The notes below the pieces were generated by a model. It was not told where the DNA came from, searched no databases, and saw nothing but the letters and a program-made list of their open reading frames with translations. From assembly GCA_964436955.1 (NCBI GenBank), contig CAYTFC010000059.1, positions 1-19,698 of the forward strand: 19,698 bases of DNA, given 5' to 3'. Source of the stretch: CAMFKD01 sp964436955 (GTDB taxonomy: Bacteria; Chlamydiota; Chlamydiia; Chlamydiales; JAJFMA01). This document shows positions 7,501 to 15,103 of the stretch, one piece after another. Positions within the stretch are counted from its first letter, which is position 1. Every line of letters begins with the position of its first letter. Both the position numbers and the translations under genes were made by a program.

Positions 7501-8704
7501 ACACTGTGAAATCGGCACCATGCAAAACGGACGTCTGCGAGAGTTGCGAGTCCTTGGCCTAGGGAAAGATGGAACCACTGGAGCAGCAGTTGCCATCGAA
7601 AAAGAGGGAAACACATATGTTCCCTTGCATGACTATCGAGGCAATGTCGCTGCTATCGCTATCCCTTCAGGGGAACTGATTGAAACCTATCGCTATTCCG
7701 CTTTTGGAGAAGAAATCCTAGAAAACACCTCTCCTATTAGCCCCTGGAGATTTGCCAGCAAACGTAAAGATGAACAGACAAAAACCCTGCATTTTCGTTG
7801 TCGAGATTATCACCCTGGCCTAGGACGATGGTTAACACCAGACCCCCTAGGATTTGCTGATGGCCCTAATTTGTATGCCTATGTGCAAAACAACCCACTG
7901 ATCTTTTTTGACCCCTGGGGACTGACCAAGAAAGCCCACCAGATGGAAGAAGGTAACAATGACAATCACCTTTCGATTATGGAAACAGTCACGACATTGG
8001 TGAATGACCTTCTAGAGAATCCTAGAACACACGGAGCATTGCAAGTAGTCAGTGCTAATTTTGAAATGCAAGCCGGAGTGTTGCTGACAACAGCAACAGG
8101 TGGCTGGGCAGCCCCTATTGGAGCCTGCGTCATTGCACATGGCCTAGACCAATTCGTCAGTGGAATGAGAACGGTGATGACAGGCGAGCATTACGACTCA
8201 GCCTCCTTACAGCTCATGCAGAACGCAGGAATGTCTGCCGAAATGGCTAATATGACGGATGGCACATTCAGCATGGTGGCCACTTTGGGTGGGGCTGCCG
8301 TTGTTAAAAATGCCGTTCCCAAAGTAGCAAAAGTTCTTGGTGCTTCCGAAACTGCCATCGCTACTGAAGTTCAAGCCGAAAAAGCATTGCGCTTCAAGCC
8401 CTTTAATAAAGATTATTACAGACACAATCTAAAGGTCTTGACGGGAGAAAACCCACCGCCTAGCATACATGCTCACCATGTCTTTACGCAGAAACGCCGA
8501 GATGAATTTTTAAGATATGGTATAAATGTGGACGACCCCAGATATCTAACCTGGTGGGAAGGCTCTTCCCACGTAAGAGCTAGGCAAACATATGAAAATG
8601 AATGGAAGCGATTTTTCATGAAAAATAATAACCCAACATCAGATCAAATCCTGGAACATGGGAAGCTGTTGATGCAAGAGTACGGCATTAAGGTTAACTA
8701 CTAA
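4505..8704 (+). CDS. Rhs polymorphic toxin with AHH-type HNH nuclease tip
   Basis: This encodes 1399 residues from ATG 4505, although the frame is open from 4442, and it is the body of the gene starting at 3395. YD repeats of the form YxYDxxGxL fill most of it up to about residue 1030 and would build the Rhs cocoon. The Rhs core ends with GRWLTPDPLGFADGPNLYAY and DPWGL at 7910-7924, where Rhs proteins release their tip. The tip (about 260 residues) has a hydrophobic Gly/Ala pre-toxin segment and a C-terminal HNH/EndoVII-like nuclease with HAHHVF (His1322, 1324, 1325), then GINVDDPRYLTWW and a late His. Such AHH-type domains cut DNA or RNA in competitor cells. The probable immunity gene starts 12 bases later. 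Secretion route is not shown here. Confidence 0.85.
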   Translation: MRDHHIESIEKYAGDGSLYMTEHFAWAKQEPLNGNLIGRGISRGKDQFIHYIQVNYDSRHNVSKETLFGNLTGNASETFSLNNGQPQETEHYAIAYEYTTDGFNLPVREIQDDGTEIIQTYLPQTNLLTNKLTKKGKILQREFHDYIDGLLVGTIEDDGSAEAEEDLTDVTTRLGKRIIRRQSAPAVGFPDQVIESYIDLATGLEHQLKRTQYHYDHAENTICEEIFDSHNTLSHRLQYDYDAKGNLISQIDAIGRCFKYAYDANRNKVYEELIGSNVSTNYTYDLSNRLIREEQVHPHALLVTQHSYDYLGNRISTIDHRGHQTRYTYDDFNRQIAITYPDNATIKKSYNILGHCTAEIDAHGHATTIHYNIRGAPIAKQYPNGSQERWEYYLNGNLAKKWERNGLCQHYHYDGLNRLTQVESYDVEGHLLARTEDIYKGHQLHHRIDANGYVTEFAYDQAGRKIAEIKQDANGWSTTSFEYDALGRQCATMQWISESTAIKEIHTYDPLDRLVETRQEDLDGHIFRRKRITYTLMGDEAQQHVDHSQERTSTSETQYDTQRRPIALIDALGHTTTFHYEEQAGPSRSLRITRTDPLGHQTILQHDALERVISKEQRNPVGQRSAYEEYTYDLKGQKIEDRRWINTGGIYQVTWQYDPMGQVTQSQETGSDSSTKVTRFNYTSSGELASTHKPDGIILYQSYDLLGRLTLQTASDKSIAYSYTYDNNHNLLCSTDQLSGKQTILKYDAWNRPIDEQQANGLTLSYIYDSLGRLTRLTIPDATHVNYSYQGPHLRQVARHQFTHQYEQYDMIGNPQHMTLIGNAGNIEQQWDKLGRPILYRTPYGSETVPPNGYDAAGNLKTFHVETLQEQTTNSYNYDDLYQLTEEEGCITHHYAYDSLHNRLQKDAQTYQLDGLNQIKSDSLSHYTYDANGNLTAITGPEAQCYTYDALNRLIHAQSPSWKVTYTYDSQGRRLSKHLSHWNGEQWNDEPEELFVYQGHCEIGTMQNGRLRELRVLGLGKDGTTGAAVAIEKEGNTYVPLHDYRGNVAAIAIPSGELIETYRYSAFGEEILENTSPISPWRFASKRKDEQTKTLHFRCRDYHPGLGRWLTPDPLGFADGPNLYAYVQNNPLIFFDPWGLTKKAHQMEEGNNDNHLSIMETVTTLVNDLLENPRTHGALQVVSANFEMQAGVLLTTATGGWAAPIGACVIAHGLDQFVSGMRTVMTGEHYDSASLQLMQNAGMSAEMANMTDGTFSMVATLGGAAVVKNAVPKVAKVLGASETAIATEVQAEKALRFKPFNKDYYRHNLKVLTGENPPPSIHAHHVFTQKRRDEFLRYGINVDDPRYLTWWEGSSHVRARQTYENEWKRFFMKNNNPTSDQILEHGKLLMQEYGIKVNY
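5140..7618 (+). repeat. RHS/YD-repeat array
   Basis: The translation repeats a tyrosine-aspartate unit many times, for example YDAKGNLISQID, YDLSNRLIREE, YDYLGNRISTID, YDQAGRKIAEIK, YDANGNLTAITG and YDSQGRRLSK, about every 20 residues. These units form the beta-strand spiral of Rhs/Tc-type shells that encloses the toxin. Confidence 0.9.
7619..7924 (+). other. Rhs core domain and cleavage region
   Basis: The conserved Rhs-associated core runs from VPLHDYRGNVAAI through RYSAFGE, FRCRDYHPGLGRWLTPDPLG and NLYAYVQNNP to DPWGL. The DP-containing end contributes an aspartyl autoprotease site in studied Rhs proteins, with cleavage after the final motif. Related core ends occur at 1143-1187 and, on the minus strand, at 19545-19643. 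Confidence 0.88.
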
Positions 8705-8715
8705 GGCGAGGAAAA

Positions 8716-9327
8716 ATGGATTCCAGGCAATTTTATGAGTTCAGCAGTAAATTAATGCATTCTGCAGTGCAAGTTTATCCGTTCGAAATGAGAAAATCAC
8801 GAAATTATGAAGATTCGGATAAATTAATTTACGGCAACTATGAAGGGATTAATTTTCCAATCATTTTTAAATATGAAGATGGAAAAAACTGGTGTGATCT
8901 GCTTGATACAGGTCTGGGTAGCCTCTATTTAGTTTCTGATAGAATGAAAGCGATATTTGAAGAAAATCAGTTTACAGGTTGGAGATCTTTTCCGACTAGG
9001 GTTTATGACAAAAAAGATAATGAAATCTCTGGATACCATGGTCTTTCATTCTTAGGGCGTGCTAGCAAACCAACTTACGATGAGAGGACCATTATCGAGG
9101 AACAGTATGCTCCCAATGCATCTATTGCTCGCTATTATATAGGGTTAACTTTCGATGAATGGGATGGTTCTGATTTCTTCGTTTTGAAAGACACTCTAAT
9201 GACTTCGATAACCAAACGAGTAGCGGATGAACTGAAAAAACATAAATTTACTAATTTAGAATTGACCAGTTTTATTGAAATTAAAGATAACGTGCGAAAC
9301 GTACCCCAACACTTTAAGACCCAGTAA
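8716..9327 (+). CDS. Probable immunity protein for the AHH nuclease tip
   Basis: This 203-residue soluble protein starts MDSRQFYEFSSKLMHSAVQV, 12 bases after the Rhs stop, with GGCGAGGA as ribosome binding site. Location immediately behind an Rhs tip is the main evidence. Its pattern DLLDTGLGSLYLVSDRMKAI followed by FPTRVYDKKDNEISGYHGLS resembles DUF1629/Imm11- or Imm43-like immunity proteins, in which a ligand-like fold recognises the toxin. I cannot confirm the family. The G+C is lower than that of the Rhs body, as often seen for toxin-immunity tips acquired separately. Confidence 0.7.
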   Translation: MDSRQFYEFSSKLMHSAVQVYPFEMRKSRNYEDSDKLIYGNYEGINFPIIFKYEDGKNWCDLLDTGLGSLYLVSDRMKAIFEENQFTGWRSFPTRVYDKKDNEISGYHGLSFLGRASKPTYDERTIIEEQYAPNASIARYYIGLTFDEWDGSDFFVLKDTLMTSITKRVADELKKHKFTNLELTSFIEIKDNVRNVPQHFKTQ

Positions 9328-9404
9328 ACATCGATAGTCAAGGAAGACGACTCTCCAAATAGCTCAACAATGAACTCGAACGGCTTTTCGTTGGTCGCGG
9401 TACA

Positions 9405-9437
9405 GATTCGTACGTGCAAAATTACCGCATACGGCTC
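9405..9437 (-). ncRNA. Group II intron domain V-like hairpin (relic)
   Basis: On the minus strand, GAGCCGTATGCGG, a TAAT loop region and GCACGTACG follow the 33-34-base plan of group II intron domain V (GAGCCGUAUGCG...GCACGUACGGUUC). The outer stem is damaged: the 3' side reads GAATC where GGTTC is usual, so two pairs are lost. No maturase ORF is nearby, so it is at most a 3'-end relic. The resemblance is seen directly; its origin is inference. Confidence 0.45.
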
Positions 9438-9740
9438 CTGTTTGGTATAAATATTGATGACCCAGCCCCTTCTTGTAAACGCTTAAAGTAGAGTTTGTCT
9501 TCAATAAGCTCATTGGTATCTGGTTCAACTTTAACCATAGCCAAAAACTTTTGAGCATTGGTCAAGTTATCTGCAATCTGCTTTTCTAATACACATTCCT
9601 GAAGTTTCGTGACCAGTGCATCCAGTTCTTCAGGGTCTCAAAGGGCACTCCATTTTCAGCAGCTTGCATTCCTGCGACGACCTGTTTAAAGTCATAAGGC
9701 ACAACACCCGGTCTATTTAATTGTTCTCTCCAATTGCACA
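9438..9740 (-). pseudogene. Frameshifted gene remnant, family unknown
   Basis: Leftward translation gives a coherent soluble protein in two frames: NRPGVVPYDFKQVVAGMQAA and ENGVPFETLK, then after a frameshift near 9637 LDALVTKLQECVLEKQIADN and LAMVKVEPDTNELIEDKLYF, ending where the domain-V-like hairpin begins. The composition looks coding in both parts, so a single shift broke the gene. I do not recognise the family. It lies between the immunity gene and further fragments, so no operon context remains. Confidence 0.45.
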
Positions 9741-9765
9741 GAGTTGATATTAGAGCACTTTAGGG

Positions 9766-9817
9766 CTACTGTAACGCGTTTTTGAGATCTTCGTGCTTGA
9801 AGGCAGATTCCATCCGA
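9766..9817 (-). pseudogene. C-terminal fragment matching 2587-2648
   Basis: The fragment reads RMESAFKHEDLKNALQ and a stop at 9766-9768, a diverged copy of RMASAFEHEDLHKALR upstream. It is cut off at 9818, where an Rhs toxin tail begins on the other strand. The parent gene is unknown. Confidence 0.45.
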
Positions 9818-9818
9818 T

Positions 9819-9893
9819 AATGACCCAATACCAGCTCAAATTTTGGAACATGGGGAACGGTTAATGAAAAAAGAAGGCATTAGAGTCAATTAT
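9819..9893 (+). pseudogene. Rhs nuclease-tip C-terminal relic
   Basis: The translation NDPIPAQILEHGERLMKKEG followed by IRVNY parallels the very end of the AHH nuclease tip (NNPTSDQILEHGKLLMQEYG, IKVNY at 8630-8701). It is therefore the last 25 residues of a second, related nuclease tip. It lacks a stop and runs directly into IS66 sequence. Confidence 0.75.
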
Positions 9894-10078
9894 TGCCGAT
9901 TCTTGATGAATTGATCGACAAGATCAAAAAGAAACTAACGGATGGCAAGATCTTGCCAAAGTCTAAACTTAAAGAAGCCATAGGCTACTTCTGTGGCCTG
10001 ATTCCCTATTTAAAAAACTACACCAAGAACGCTTGTGCAAGGCTGGACAATAACGTGGTGGAAAGGGCTGTAAGACCC
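9893..10078 (+). mobile_element. IS66-family TnpC transposase, C-terminal fragment
   Basis: About 62 residues (LDELIDKIKKKL, LPKSKLKEAIGYFCGL, YLKNYTK, ARLDNNVVERAVRP) match the end of the IS66 DDE transposase. The DNN.VERA.RP motif carries the catalytic glutamate. The usual continuation (roughly L.IGRKNW) is missing because Rhs pre-toxin sequence is fused after RP. It is a non-functional remnant; no other part of an IS66 element is visible. Confidence 0.78.
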
Positions 10079-10129
10079 GGCGAGCACTATGACTTAGCCT
10101 CCTCACAGCTCATGCAGAACGCAGGGTAA
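10079..10129 (+). pseudogene. Rhs pre-toxin relic fused to IS66 fragment
   Basis: GEHYDLASSQLMQNAG followed by TAA copies GEHYDSASLQLMQNAG of the intact Rhs gene (8184-8231), with only a few base differences. It is in frame with the IS66 fragment, giving a 78-codon chimera from TTG 9893 that is unlikely to be functional. Confidence 0.75.
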
Positions 10130-10288
10130 GAGACAAATGAAGACAGGTTGAATTGAAATTTAAGATGTGTTTTTTACGCTTTTTGCTCCGGTTATTTGGT
10201 GAATTGTTCAAAGAATCACTTAGAAATCAACGATTTGTTATATAATCAATCCGTATTAATAAATATTTGTAATAGGTTAAAATAGTCA

Positions 10289-11287
10289 TTATTTAGCCTG
10301 ATATATTGCAAACATTTCCAAAATGGATAAGCTCCGACGTCCAAAATAGTATTCGTGATTACGTTTTAAGGGAGGCCGAGCTAGTAGCCGTCGTCGCATT
10401 TGATTGGCGATTGAGCTAACGGTATCCGTATTAGGCATAATGCATAGGTAGTCGGTACAATTGGAATTGTCAATGCTAGGGATCGATTGAGAGCCTGCGA
10501 TTGCCAAGCTGTATGTAAAACTTAAATGTGTGGCGAGGCGGTAAATCGACTGTGGAGAAGGATCCAATAAAGTAATCATTTCAAAAATAGTGATCGCTTG
10601 GAATGGGTAAGTTTTCGCTAAATTATCAGCAACAATGCTCAATTTTTCTATCAAACATGGCTTAATTTTAAAATCGCCTTCCTCTACGTTAACAGATATT
10701 TCTTTACATAAAATTTCTATCAATTCATTGTAAGAGCTTCTACTAAAAAAATAATTAGAGAAAGAATAATCCAAAATGCAATCGTTTGTGTCGATATTAT
10801 ATTCTTGGGGATGACTAGCGTTTATTGAATAAAGTGTGTCAATGTTAAATTCAATTTCATTGCTGTAAAATTTTAGATAGTATAAAAACTTTTGTCTAAA
10901 CTCTTCAAAAGAAAAAAGACGTAAGCAGTATTCAATTTCCGATATAGCTGCTGAGAATAGCTTCATCTCTAAAAACTGCTGCGCTAATCGTTGATGGCAA
11001 AAGATAGAAAGAGGAGGAGATTGCGTTTCTAATAGCGTTAGAGCCGCGGCTAGTCTTATCTCTCCTTTAGATTGTAAAGTTAATATTAATTCATAGGAAT
11101 TAGAATCTTCTTTAAGATACTGACGATTGATATAGATTAGATATATTGCACGTCTCAGCGCGACGGAGTAGTCATGATTACAATATGCCTCATGCCATAG
11201 TTCCCAAAGCCTGCGCCTTTGGTTTGATTTTACCTCATTAGCCCACACACCTAAAGAGTGCTTTGATAACTTGCTAGCTTCTTTCAT
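10289..11287 (-). CDS. Hypothetical helical protein (TPR-like)
   Basis: This encodes 332 residues from ATG 11287 (a TTG at 11293 is the alternative; neither has a good Shine-Dalgarno site). There is no signal peptide or membrane segment. The pattern of amphipathic helices with AAISEIEYCLRLFSFEEFRQ, RLAAALTLLE and PFQAITIFEMITLLDPSPQ suggests degenerate tetratricopeptide-like repeats, usual in protein-binding scaffolds and T3SS chaperones. It ends with an RRSLSILEMFAIYQAK tail. It follows the 331-aa gene by about 30 bases, so the two are probably co-transcribed. Low G+C compared with the Rhs gene. Function unknown. Confidence 0.6.
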   Translation of the reverse strand: MKEASKLSKHSLGVWANEVKSNQRRRLWELWHEAYCNHDYSVALRRAIYLIYINRQYLKEDSNSYELILTLQSKGEIRLAAALTLLETQSPPLSIFCHQRLAQQFLEMKLFSAAISEIEYCLRLFSFEEFRQKFLYYLKFYSNEIEFNIDTLYSINASHPQEYNIDTNDCILDYSFSNYFFSRSSYNELIEILCKEISVNVEEGDFKIKPCLIEKLSIVADNLAKTYPFQAITIFEMITLLDPSPQSIYRLATHLSFTYSLAIAGSQSIPSIDNSNCTDYLCIMPNTDTVSSIANQMRRRLLARPPLKRNHEYYFGRRSLSILEMFAIYQAK

Positions 11288-11318
11288 ATACAATAACAGT
11301 ATTATATATATTTAGTCA

Positions 11319-12314
11319 TTATGATGGTGTTTTAATAAATTTCTGTAAAATTATAAAATAATCATATTTATCTGTGGAAGACAACTTGCCATATATACTT
11401 ATCTCACCGCATGATTGATTAACATGCCTAGTTTGAGTAAGAACTATTGGGCTTATTCGATTTTGTTCGGAATTCATGAAAGATGATTTAGCAATAAATG
11501 GTACAATTGTATTTTTAGAAGACTTGCTAGCCGCGTTAGAAATTTTTTCTAAAAATGGACTCTTTTCTACTTCTTTGTTTTCTATAGCTTTAGCTGTTTC
11601 CTTTTTTTCAATAGCGACTGCTTTTTGGAAATTCATGGTGCGTTTCTCCTCAAAGCGATGCTTCAGATAGGTAGCTTTTTCAGTGATCTTGCTGTCAGCT
11701 TTAGCCATGGCGGATTGAAAGGATCGATCTCTTGAGATCTGTTCGTTTGCACTGTTGGCAATCTTAAGAACATTCACTTTTCCGAGGGAGTCTACCGAGA
11801 TGCGATCTATATGATGGTCTTCGTGCAAGGGCAAACGATCTTTGTCTTGCATTCTCTGTTGCTCTTCCCGCATAACCTTCATCTGCTGGTCAAACACTCC
11901 TTTAAATTGGTCGTAGTCTGCTTGTGAGAGAAGTACCTTACCACCAACGTTATGCCGCATCGTCCCATCTGAGTATTTAATCGTCGCTACCTTGTTTTTC
12001 AAACGCTCTCTTGCTTCTGCGTTTGTTTTTGGACCGGCTAAGAGTTCACCTGTTTTTGGATTTTGTAGAAGAGCCGTCCCTGCTTCCCTATGATGCTTTG
12101 CAGCCTCCCCAGAAACTTCTATAAATTGGGCGGCGTCGTCACTAGGGGTAACATTGTGTTCAGCTTGCTCTTTAGGCGAAAGATCTCCCGCAGCAACAAA
12201 AGCGCGGTCGACATTAAATGAATTTGCCTTTTCCGTGGCCACAGAAATTTTCGGTGTGTGTGTGCCAGACAAAGTCGAAGCGTCGGGGAAGCTACTATGG
12301 CTTATTTGTTCCAT
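11319..12314 (-). CDS. Hypothetical protein, possible secreted effector
   Basis: A 331-residue hydrophilic protein, MEQISHSSFPDASTLSGTHT at the start. The Ser/Thr-rich, uncharged opening is what type III secretion substrates often show. There is no Sec signal or membrane span. The middle is charged and helical (QFKGVFDQQMKVMREEQQRM), followed by HEDHHIDR and a coiled-coil-like KAVAIEKKETAKAIENKEVE. The last 60 residues differ in character. No known domain is recognised. It heads a probable two-gene leftward unit with the TPR-like gene. The effector idea rests on composition and neighbourhood only. Confidence 0.55.
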   Translation of the reverse strand: MEQISHSSFPDASTLSGTHTPKISVATEKANSFNVDRAFVAAGDLSPKEQAEHNVTPSDDAAQFIEVSGEAAKHHREAGTALLQNPKTGELLAGPKTNAEARERLKNKVATIKYSDGTMRHNVGGKVLLSQADYDQFKGVFDQQMKVMREEQQRMQDKDRLPLHEDHHIDRISVDSLGKVNVLKIANSANEQISRDRSFQSAMAKADSKITEKATYLKHRFEEKRTMNFQKAVAIEKKETAKAIENKEVEKSPFLEKISNAASKSSKNTIVPFIAKSSFMNSEQNRISPIVLTQTRHVNQSCGEISIYGKLSSTDKYDYFIILQKFIKTPS

Positions 12315-12345
12315 AAACGCAACAAACCTTCAATTTCTTTATTTA

Positions 12346-12351
12346 ATTATA
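12346..12351 (-). promoter_or_regulatory. Possible -10 box for the leftward 331-aa gene
   Basis: On the minus strand a perfect TATAAT lies about 32 bases before ATG 12314 in an AT-rich stretch. The only -35-like hexamer (TTGTTT) is 13 bases upstream, too close for a standard promoter, so the assignment is weak. Confidence 0.3.
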
Positions 12352-12441
12352 GAATATTTTAATTAAACAAAAAAGAAATTTAGAAGGAATGCTTTATGGA
12401 AAGGTGCCATTTCTGAAGTTAGGAACCTGCCAATGCTATAT

Positions 12442-14466
12442 TTAAAGTGTTTGACCTGGGAATTGAACTGGGCATTGATCTCTTTTGGCAACAGCTTCTA
12501 AACCTAATCTTACATATTTTTCTCTACCGGGCGTGCCTGCGGGGAAAAAGCCATTAATGATGTCATTGTAAATGTCAATGGCTGTATTATAACCTGAGCG
12601 ATTGTTGTATACATATTGATGCTTTGCTAAAGACTCAGCATAACATAGCCACAATTCTCTATCTTTGCGATTAAGAGCATAATCAAGGCCTCGAGCTAGC
12701 ACGTTGTTTGCATTTCCAAAGTTACCTAAGGACATGAAGTAACGATAACGATCGAGTACGGAGTTCGATTCACTATAATTGAGGTCTTCGCCAGGATTTG
12801 GTAGCATTTTCTTTGCTTGTTCTTGAGTCCAAGGGCCAGCAATTTTAGCAAATTGCGCATCAGTGTAACGCTCGTAACCAGCAGGTCTTGTTACCTTAGG
12901 GGCTACGGGTGTTCCTTGAATTTGAGCAGCGACAGCTCTAGGAGCTAGTGGAGGTCTCACATCAACTGGCGTTGATTGAGGCACAGGCGGTTGATTAAGT
13001 GGCCTTTGTGCGACTTGATTGACAGCAGCGGTGACTTTAGGAGCTGGTTCTGGTTGTCTAGCATTTGTATTGGATGTGGATGAAACAGCCGTTGGTTTTT
13101 TAACGTCGGGCAGGGAGTCTCGTCTTAGCTGCATTTGACGTGATTTGCTTTTATATTCTTCACACAAAGCAGGTTTAGGTATTTGAGTTGCATAGTGGGC
13201 GGCTGCACCATAGCCGATCACTGCTGCATTAGCAGCTCCCTTATCTTCTGGAAAACCAGCATAGTAGTTTCCTATAAGATCAGCGTAGTTGGTAGCTAAA
13301 TCATACTTAGTTTTACTTGCTGCCGCGGTAGCGGCTTCGCCAAGAAGGATAAAGACTGTGGAACTGCGCTCCGGCCCAATCAGTAATCGATATGCAGCCA
13401 GTACCTCGTCCTTACTGTCAAAATTGAGATTGGGATAGCTTTGTCGTGCTCTATCGTGGGCCCTAAGAAGATCTTGAATGCAGTCTTCGAAGCATTTATC
13501 TATTACTACGGATTTCGGAGCAGCGGTGACTTTAGGAGCTGGTTCTGGTTGTCTAGCGTTTGTATTGGATGTGGATGAAACAGCCGCTGGTTTTTTAACG
13601 TCTGGCAGGGAGTCTCGTCTTAGCTGCATTTGACGTGCTTTGCTTTCATATTCTTCACACAAAGCAGGTTTAGACGTTTGAATTGCATAGTGGGCGGCCG
13701 CACCATATCCTGTGACTGCTGCATTAGCTGCTTGGCGGTCTCCAGGAAAACCAGAATAGTAGTCTCCTATGAGACTAGCGTAGTTGATAGCCAAATCATA
13801 CTTAGCTTTATTTGTGGCCGATATAGCGGCTTCGCCCAGAAGGATTAGGACTCCAGGGTCGCGAACATCTCCTAAAAGTAATCGATATGCGGCCAGTACC
13901 TTGTCTTTATTATCAAAATCGAGATTGGGATAGTGCCTTCGTGCTAGGTCGTGGCCTCTACGAAGATCTTCGGCACATATTTCGTGGAAGCCTTTTTCTA
14001 CTATAATAGATGATTTCGGAGCGGAGGTATTAGAAATTTGAGGGACAAAAGCAGAGGTAACTTTGGGAGCTGGTACTAATGGCAAGGGTTTGGGTTTGGG
14101 CCCTGGAATGGGATCATTATGTCCTGCGAGAGGTCTCATGGCTGTAGGCGCAACTGGTTTGGCTGGTGATACAACAGGTTTTGGTGGAGAGCTACTATTT
14201 GAAGGTGCGTTACAGATAAAGGGGGAGCGCTGGTCTTCCTGAGCGACTTGAGAGGAGGGGCGCAGGGTTTTTGCAGTGCCGTGTGTGGGATCCACCTTGG
14301 TAATTGGCATTGCTGCACGAGAATCTCTGGGCACTGCAGGCGCGGGGCTGGGGGTATAACCTGAAAATGCAGCGACTCTAGAACTTATGTTTGTACTAGG
14401 TTGACTCGCTATGGGTGGTGTACATGGGGTATTTGTCTTTGGGGGGCCATAGCGTCCTACTTGCAT
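12442..14466 (-). CDS. Pro-rich protein with tandem 165-aa repeats
   Basis: This is a 674-residue protein. ATG 14466 has TAAGGA six to seven bases upstream. Residues 1-145 are Pro/Ser/Thr-rich and low complexity, with no Sec signal. Two tandem helical units of 165 residues follow (for example VLAAYRLLLG, LILLGEAA, KYDLAINYASLIGDYYSGFP, AANAAVTGYGAAAHYA), each ending in a proline-rich linker. A third, more distant helical domain (YERYTDAQFAKIAGPW, LDRYRYFMSLGNFGNANNVL) closes the protein. The layout of disordered linkers and helical modules suits a secreted scaffold or effector contacting several partners. It is transcribed alone, divergent from the Inc-like gene. Family not recognised. Confidence 0.65.
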   Translation of the reverse strand: MQVGRYGPPKTNTPCTPPIASQPSTNISSRVAAFSGYTPSPAPAVPRDSRAAMPITKVDPTHGTAKTLRPSSQVAQEDQRSPFICNAPSNSSSPPKPVVSPAKPVAPTAMRPLAGHNDPIPGPKPKPLPLVPAPKVTSAFVPQISNTSAPKSSIIVEKGFHEICAEDLRRGHDLARRHYPNLDFDNKDKVLAAYRLLLGDVRDPGVLILLGEAAISATNKAKYDLAINYASLIGDYYSGFPGDRQAANAAVTGYGAAAHYAIQTSKPALCEEYESKARQMQLRRDSLPDVKKPAAVSSTSNTNARQPEPAPKVTAAPKSVVIDKCFEDCIQDLLRAHDRARQSYPNLNFDSKDEVLAAYRLLIGPERSSTVFILLGEAATAAASKTKYDLATNYADLIGNYYAGFPEDKGAANAAVIGYGAAAHYATQIPKPALCEEYKSKSRQMQLRRDSLPDVKKPTAVSSTSNTNARQPEPAPKVTAAVNQVAQRPLNQPPVPQSTPVDVRPPLAPRAVAAQIQGTPVAPKVTRPAGYERYTDAQFAKIAGPWTQEQAKKMLPNPGEDLNYSESNSVLDRYRYFMSLGNFGNANNVLARGLDYALNRKDRELWLCYAESLAKHQYVYNNRSGYNTAIDIYNDIINGFFPAGTPGREKYVRLGLEAVAKRDQCPVQFPGQTL
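13025..14014 (-). repeat. Tandem 495-bp intragenic repeat
   Basis: Two units with a period of exactly 495 bases (165 codons) lie within the Pro-rich protein gene: the linker starting GCAGCGGTGACTTTAGG occurs at 13025 and 13520. The linker and the KPALCEEY...LRRDSLPDVKKP part are nearly identical in DNA. The preceding helical part has diverged much more. This graded similarity suggests local gene conversion after duplication. Confidence 0.85.
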
Positions 14467-15103
14467 ATTCAGTCCTTATATATTTAGGTTTTAATATTGC
14501 TCGAATGTTAGATAGTGCGGTCGTTTTAGTCAATAAGTATCTCATCAAATTATTTTTTAAAATGAACTTTTAGTTTATTTAACGATGTCGGGTTAGAATA
14601 AATGGAGAGAGAAGATTGTCTAGGTATCGAGATTACAAAAATCAATAGACCTAACTTGCATCTGGTTGAACTTCAGCCCTTTTTCCCGAGGTGACCCACA
14701 CTAATTAAACGTATAAGCGCGGCATTATGTTCCATTCCCAATGAAGCCGAGAGATCTGCATTGAACAGGTTAATTGTATTAAATAATGGTTCTATAAACT
14801 TTGAATCCTTCTTCTTTTAAATTTATAATTACATTATTATAGATATATATTAACTAGAGGGTTTCTGCAATGCCCCAAAAGTATATTAGAAGATCTCGAT
14901 GCCCTTGGTGGAAGAGGCGGCGGATAACGTTTTAGAATTTTTAGTGGGGAACTGCTTTTAATATGTAATGATCGATTTTATAATTAATTGATAGGGCTAA
15001 TAAAGAAGATGCTTGCAATTTTATGCATACGTAATTGTTGCCGCGCCATTGTTACAAATAGGTCAAGAGGCGAGCCCTGTTATGTCTAAATTTGAGGTGA
15101 GTT
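14467..15103. other. 637-bp AT-rich divergent intergenic region
   Basis: It separates the leftward Pro-rich gene from the rightward Inc-like gene and must contain both promoters, but no convincing -35/-10 pair can be picked by eye. A tiny frame at 14875-14937 (MPQKYIRRSRCPWWKRRRIT) follows AGAGGG. A second overlapping frame there reads MPLVEEAADNVLEFLVGN. Either may be a gene remnant. No RNA gene or strong hairpin was noticed. Confidence 0.45.

Noticed and set aside
5400..7616. Several antisense or alternate-frame ORFs of 70-100 codons inside the Rhs gene
   Set aside because: All lie within the YD-repeat coding frame and show no ribosome binding sites or recognisable domains.
9893..10129. 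78-codon ORF as a real gene
   Set aside because: It is a chance in-frame fusion of an IS66 transposase end and an Rhs pre-toxin piece, with a TTG start and no ribosome binding site.
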